This document shows, piece by piece, positions 7,604 to 10,821 of a stretch of DNA of 10,821 nt (the first letter of the stretch is position 1; each line of letters begins with the position of its first letter). The stretch is taken from assembly GCA_902489965.1 (NCBI GenBank), contig CABUCA010000063.1, forward strand, positions 1 to 10,821, written 5' to 3'. The notes under the pieces were generated by a model. The model searched no databases. It was given only the letters and a program-made list of their open reading frames with translations, and had not been told where the DNA came from. The position numbers and the translations under genes were made by a program. This stretch comes from an uncultured Collinsella sp. Lineage in GTDB: Bacteria > Actinomycetota > Coriobacteriia > Coriobacteriales > Coriobacteriaceae.

Positions 7604-7617
7604 GGGGCCGGGGCCCC
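7604..7617. repeat. GC-only inverted repeat in the Mrp leader
   Basis: A 14-base block made only of G and C contains a perfect palindrome (CGGGGCCCCG, 7609-7618). It lies in the predicted 5' leader of the Mrp gene, about 10 bases upstream of its ribosome binding site. It could form a small leader hairpin or bring transcripts together in dimers. No T run follows, so it is not a standard terminator. Confidence 0.3.
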
Positions 7618-7636
7618 GTGATGTGACACGAGCGTC

Positions 7637-7666
7637 ATTGTACCCTCGTTTGCGAGCGGGAGTCAT
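7637..7666 (-). promoter_or_regulatory. promoter of the Mrp-flavoprotein operon
   Basis: On the - strand, ATGACT (7661-7666, 4 of 6 for -35) is followed after 18 bases by TACAAT (7637-7642, 5 of 6 for -10). This gives a leader of about 50 bases before ATG 7581. The spacer itself (7643-7660) holds a short imperfect inverted repeat, CTCG-TTTG-CGAG. No clear terminator is visible for the gene upstream, so some readthrough from the LTA-synthase-like gene is possible. Confidence 0.55.
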
Positions 7667-7726
7667 TTGCGATGCATTTGGGCCGAGCGTGCTTGCAATA
7701 CGATGGGTCCAAGCGAATGGGCGGGC

Positions 7727-9880
7727 TTACTGAACTTTGCTGGCAAACTCGAGGTATTGCATGCGCTGCAGCTTGTCGATCGTCGAGGCGTATGGGCTGT
7801 CTTCAGATTCCAAGTCGTAGCGCAGCCCGTCGGCACCAAGGTAGCCGGCGACATTGATGGTGGGCACATCTGACCTTGTTGCAAGCAGGGCCTTTTGATA
7901 GTCGGTGAGCGGGGCGCCGATCTTATTAAGGGTAATGGCTGCAATCTCGTTTGCCCCGACGGTGTCGTAGACGTTGAGCTCGGTATTGCCGGCGATTTCA
8001 TAGTTAGCCCAGACGAAATAGGTCGACTGATAGATACGGAAAGCGTGGCTTGCCGTATCTTCCTGAGGGTACAGCTCATCGTTGAGAGTCGTTGCGGCGC
8101 TCGGCTGATGGTCGCCAAAAAAGACAAGGACAACCGGTCTGCTGATATTGCGGAGCTCGTTGATAAAATACTCGAGGTCCCGGTCGGACGCGTTGATACA
8201 GGTAAGATAGGTGTTGAGCGCGCTATTGGCGCCCTCGCTGGCTCCCTCGACCCAATAGTTTGTCAGCTCTTCGGCGGGAACGGTGCCATAGTCGTAGCCG
8301 CCGTGATTTTGCATCGTGACGTCAAAGATGAACTGCGGCGCTTCGTCGGTTCTAAGCAGGTCGAGTATCTTGTCGTAGGTGGCGTAGTCGCATACGCCGG
8401 CATGGTAACAGGGCGCACCTTCGAAATCGCCGATTGAAAGAAAGTCTCCAAAGCCCAGCTGCTGATAGATCTTATCTCGATGGTAGTTGACGGGGTTTTG
8501 CGGGTGCATAGCGGTAGCGGTATACCCAAGCTCCTTAAGGTCCTTTGCCAGGCTGTTGACGCCATTCATCTGATATAGCTGATAGGGGATTTTGCCTAAT
8601 CCGACAAAGGCCGTTGTCGCTCCGGTCAAAAATTCGAATTCGGAGTTCGCCGTTCCGCCACCGGCGACCGAAGCGAGCATGGTGCCGCGAACAAGTGTGT
8701 CGGGAAGCGAGTTGTAGAATGCGGGGCCGGTGTACCCGGCCGCCTGGAGCTGCTCAAAGCACGAAAGGTCGCTAAAACTCTCATTCATGACGGCAACAAT
8801 CGTCGGCTTGATTTCATTGAACTGGGCAACGGCCGCCGCGCGCTGCTCGCTCGAGCCATACGTGCTGTCGTAGGTGGCGGCGAGCTCCTGCTCGATGCTC
8901 TGCGCCTCATCGGGCGTATAGCCTTCGGGTTTCTCAATGGGCAACTCGTTGACCATTTCGGTGAACGAAGTGATAAAACCCTGAGACGCATACGTGGTGA
9001 TGGGCTGCCAACGGTCAAATCCAAAATTCAGCGCCTGCTCCAAGTCGATGCTGGAAAAGCCCGAGAGCCCCACAACGGTCACTAACAGAAAAGCACAGAG
9101 GTTAGCGGCGATTGCGGGGAAGACATGGGTGGGCGTACGGAGCTTTCGCGGACGGATAAGCGAAAGAAGCCCCAGGGAAATCTCCAGCAGGGCGAGAGAG
9201 GTTACGATTCCGGCGGTAAAGGTAAACTCGTATCCCTCGCTCACCTCCATTGCGGTGCCAAGGGCCAAGATATCGCTTGGCAGGATGGCCTCGCCTTTAA
9301 ACGTTATGACGAAGTGCTCGGCAATGCCAAGGATACAGCAGGCGACGGGCACGAGGGCCATGACGCCTCCATGACGCTGTCCCAGCAAATAAAGGGAGAG
9401 CAGAACCGTCGCGAGCAGCCCGACGGAAAACCCGAATGAGTTGGCGGGAATGCGATAGAACGTTTCGTTGCAGGCAATTTCGAGTGAAACGAACGAGAGC
9501 GCTGAAACAGCGGCGATGACAAGGATGTCACGGCAAATACAGGCAACCGTTCCCGTCGCAAGATCGGTTTGGTCGATAAGTCGCGAAACCAAGGGTTCGA
9601 CAAGAAGTATGACGGCGGCAGCACCGAGCGCCGAATAAGAAAGGACCCATAGGGAACTGTCCTCATTTACGAGCAATTGATTCGTAATCCATGCAGCTAC
9701 CACGCCGAGCGGGATGAGGAGCGTCGCGCACCAAAAGACGCGGGCAATGGGCGGCTTTTCATTGTGTTTGATTGAAAAATACACGCGCACGACGACGGTG
9801 GCCACGATAAGGACGGCGATGAATATGGGCAGATTGGCCATGTCGCTCGAAGTGATTTCAAGGGGGATATCTTCGGTCAT
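7727..9880 (-). CDS. LTA synthase/sulfatase-family membrane protein
   Basis: This is a predicted membrane-bound phosphoglycerol (or related) transferase with an extracytoplasmic alkaline-phosphatase-fold domain. In this family such enzymes build polyglycerolphosphate chains or decorate glycans. It has 717 aa. About eight hydrophobic helices lie at 17-35, 49-70, 77-98, 113-133, 148-166, 172-192, 221-242 and 253-273, more than the five of S. aureus LtaS. KGEAILPSDIL (195-205) between helices is a common family motif. In the catalytic domain (about 358-660), NESFSD (366-371) supplies the metal-binding Glu. T410 in GGGTANSEFEFLTG is the nucleophile, and FFGDHQPS (587-594) carries the Asp-His metal ligands. 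HPQNPVNYHRDKIYQQLGF (459-477) is also typical. The ATG at 9880 follows AGAGGA (9887-9892) by 6 bases. The exact product, LTA or another polymer, cannot be told. Confidence 0.9.
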   Translation of the reverse strand: MTEDIPLEITSSDMANLPIFIAVLIVATVVVRVYFSIKHNEKPPIARVFWCATLLIPLGVVAAWITNQLLVNEDSSLWVLSYSALGAAAVILLVEPLVSRLIDQTDLATGTVACICRDILVIAAVSALSFVSLEIACNETFYRIPANSFGFSVGLLATVLLSLYLLGQRHGGVMALVPVACCILGIAEHFVITFKGEAILPSDILALGTAMEVSEGYEFTFTAGIVTSLALLEISLGLLSLIRPRKLRTPTHVFPAIAANLCAFLLVTVVGLSGFSSIDLEQALNFGFDRWQPITTYASQGFITSFTEMVNELPIEKPEGYTPDEAQSIEQELAATYDSTYGSSEQRAAAVAQFNEIKPTIVAVMNESFSDLSCFEQLQAAGYTGPAFYNSLPDTLVRGTMLASVAGGGTANSEFEFLTGATTAFVGLGKIPYQLYQMNGVNSLAKDLKELGYTATAMHPQNPVNYHRDKIYQQLGFGDFLSIGDFEGAPCYHAGVCDYATYDKILDLLRTDEAPQFIFDVTMQNHGGYDYGTVPAEELTNYWVEGASEGANSALNTYLTCINASDRDLEYFINELRNISRPVVLVFFGDHQPSAATTLNDELYPQEDTASHAFRIYQSTYFVWANYEIAGNTELNVYDTVGANEIAAITLNKIGAPLTDYQKALLATRSDVPTINVAGYLGADGLRYDLESEDSPYASTIDKLQRMQYLEFASKVQ

Positions 9881-9890
9881 GGACGTTCCT

Positions 9891-9899
9891 CTGTTACAG
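9891..9899. promoter_or_regulatory. CTGT-T-ACAG minor palindrome
   Basis: A small palindrome with 4-bp arms overlaps the ribosome binding site of the LTA-synthase-like gene. It shares the heptamer GTTACAG with the larger palindrome at 9918-9932, in the opposite orientation. It may be a second, weaker binding site for the same regulator, or chance. Confidence 0.25.
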
Positions 9900-9917
9900 C
9901 AAATTAAGTTCAGTATT

Positions 9918-9932
9918 AGGTTACTGTAACCT
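9918..9932. promoter_or_regulatory. 15-bp palindrome, candidate operator
   Basis: AGGTTAC-T-GTAACCT is a perfect inverted repeat with 7-bp arms, 37 bases upstream of the LTA-synthase-like start at 9880. On the - strand it contains GTTACA (4 of 6 for -35), which lies 17 bases before a weak TTAATT -10. A repressor bound here would block that promoter. The regulator is unknown. Confidence 0.5.
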
Positions 9933-9998
9933 TTCCACGGCATTTCGAGAAACGAAGCACCCGATACGCAAAGCTAAAGGTCTGCGAATCTTGTATTA

Positions 9999-10012
9999 CG
10001 AACATCTGTGCG
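9999..10012 (+). promoter_or_regulatory. degenerate LexA-like (SOS) site before uvrA
   Basis: CGAAC-ATCT-GTGCG matches the Gram-positive SOS core GAAC-N4-GTTC except for one base (GTGC for GTTC). It lies 61 bases upstream of the uvrA start and just before the likely promoter. UvrA is a classic LexA target, so location and gene agree, but the right half-site is imperfect. Confidence 0.4.
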
Positions 10013-10039
10013 CGTCGAGTGCGCTAAACTCATCGGCAG

Positions 10040-10068
10040 TATGATTCGATGCAATAGGAGGCAAGGAG
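10040..10068 (+). promoter_or_regulatory. uvrA -10 candidate and tandem Shine-Dalgarno
   Basis: TATGAT (10040-10045) matches 5 of 6 -10 bases; the -35 is poor. It is followed by two purine-rich sites, AGGAGG (10056-10061) and AAGGAG (10063-10068). The second is 5 bases before ATG 10074 and fixes the start. The 5' leader would be short, about 20-25 bases. Confidence 0.45.
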
Positions 10069-10073
10069 CTTCC

Positions 10074-10821
10074 ATGTCTGATTCTTCTATCGTTATTCGC
10101 GGCGCTCGTGAGCACAACCTCCGTGATATCGATGTTTCCATTCCGCGTGACCAACTCGTGGTCATTACCGGTCTTTCTGGCTCGGGCAAGAGCTCGCTGG
10201 CATTTGACACTATCTATGCCGAGGGCCAGCGTCGATACGTCGAGAGCCTTTCGAGCTATGCGCGCCAGTTCTTGGGCCAGATGGACAAACCCGACTTGGA
10301 TTCAATCGACGGCCTTTCGCCGGCGGTGTCGATCGACCAAAAGACGACGTCTAAAAACCCTCGCTCGACGGTTGGCACCGTAACCGAGATTTATGACTAT
10401 CTGCGCCTGCTGTTCGCCCGTGTGGGCACCCCGCACTGTCCCGAATGCGGCCGCGTCATTGAGCGCCAGACGACCGACCAGGTTGCCGACAAGGTCTTGG
10501 CGGCGGGGGAGGGCCGCCGCGCGTTTGTGCTGGCACCGGTGGTGCGCGGGCGAAAAGGCGAGTTCACCAAACTGTTTGAGGACCTTCGTGCCGAGGGCTT
10601 TAGCCGCGTGCGTGTCGACGGTGAAGTGCGCTCGCTCGACGATCCGATCGATCTGGACAAGAAGTTCAAGCACGATATCGAGGTCGTGGTCGATCGCATC
10701 GTAATCCGTGAGAACTCTCTGGGCCGTATCGCCGAGTCTGTTGAGCAGGCGACCGCGCTGGCTCACGGCAATGTAAACGTGTACATGCTGCCCGATCGTG
10801 ATGCTCCCGAGGGGACCGAGG
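10074..10821 (+). CDS. uvrA: excinuclease ABC subunit UvrA (5' part)
   Basis: This is the damage-sensing ABC ATPase of nucleotide excision repair; a UvrA dimer finds lesions and loads UvrB. Only the first 249 codons are in the window and the gene runs off the right edge. I read it open from ATG 10074. Visible are IRGAREHNLRDIDV (8-21), Walker A GLSGSGKS (33-40), then FDTIYAEGQRRYVESLSSYA (44-63), and SPAVSIDQKT (82-91) containing the Q-loop glutamine. HCPECGR (121-127) carries a Cys pair. The region from about 130 onward is the UvrB-binding and insertion part of the first ATPase half. The ABC signature and the zinc-finger insertion domain would lie beyond the window. It is transcribed divergently from the LTA-synthase-like gene. 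Confidence 0.97.
   Translation, partial: MSDSSIVIRGAREHNLRDIDVSIPRDQLVVITGLSGSGKSSLAFDTIYAEGQRRYVESLSSYARQFLGQMDKPDLDSIDGLSPAVSIDQKTTSKNPRSTVGTVTEIYDYLRLLFARVGTPHCPECGRVIERQTTDQVADKVLAAGEGRRAFVLAPVVRGRKGEFTKLFEDLRAEGFSRVRVDGEVRSLDDPIDLDKKFKHDIEVVVDRIVIRENSLGRIAESVEQATALAHGNVNVYMLPDRDAPEGTE

Noticed and set aside
7620..7632. TGTGACAC motif resembling half of a CRP/FNR site
   Set aside because: Only one half-site with a poor partner, and downstream of the likely transcription start. Too short to support.
7895..8437. 180-codon + strand frame opposite the LTA-synthase-like gene
   Set aside because: It mirrors the catalytic domain coding sequence and has no independent evidence of being a gene.
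9974..10210. Small - strand frame across the uvrA start
   Set aside because: It overlaps the conserved UvrA N-terminus antisense and has no ribosome binding site or domain.
1..10821. CRISPR arrays, insertion sequences, tRNA/rRNA genes, phage genes
   Set aside because: I looked for repeat-spacer periodicity, transposase motifs, cloverleaf sequences and att-like repeats and saw none.

Overview
The window looks like a chromosomal housekeeping stretch from a moderately GC-rich actinobacterium, most likely the class Coriobacteriia (a Collinsella-type genome). That assignment is an inference. It rests on the coaE, uvrB, uvrA neighbourhood familiar from Actinobacteria, on strong AAGGAG-type ribosome binding sites, and on a type of LTA-synthase-like protein and flavoproteins that fit a Gram-positive anaerobe. 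No search was possible.

Layout. Positions 1-55 hold the tail of an upstream transcript, closed by a very strong intrinsic terminator. Positions 182-3689 (+ strand) form a compact cluster. It starts with coaE (dephospho-CoA kinase), continues with a small membrane-anchored lytic transglycosylase that overlaps coaE by 8 nt, and ends with uvrB (excision repair helicase), which has its own hairpin terminator. Positions 3758-9880 (- strand) carry four genes. In transcription order these are an eight-helix LTA-synthase/sulfatase-family protein, an Mrp/NBP35 P-loop ATPase, a HI0933/BaiN-like flavoprotein whose GTG start directly follows the Mrp stop, and a COG2509-type FAD-dependent dehydrogenase. 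From 10074 to the right edge (+ strand) lies the 5' part of uvrA, the partner of UvrB.

How it fits together. UvrA and UvrB act together in nucleotide excision repair but are separated here by the inverted four-gene block. The divergent 193-bp region between the LTA-synthase-like gene and uvrA is the richest regulatory stretch. It holds a 15-bp palindrome on the LTA-synthase side and a degenerate LexA-like site on the uvrA side. The Mrp and HI0933-like genes appear translationally coupled behind a recognisable promoter. The COG2509 gene seems to have its own promoter, with a perfect TATAAT followed by a hairpin just before the ribosome binding site.

I see no mobile element, CRISPR array, tRNA or rRNA, and no intergenic gap over 300 bases. 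No clearly new system is evident. The points worth a second look are regulatory elements and an unusual HI0933-family sequence.
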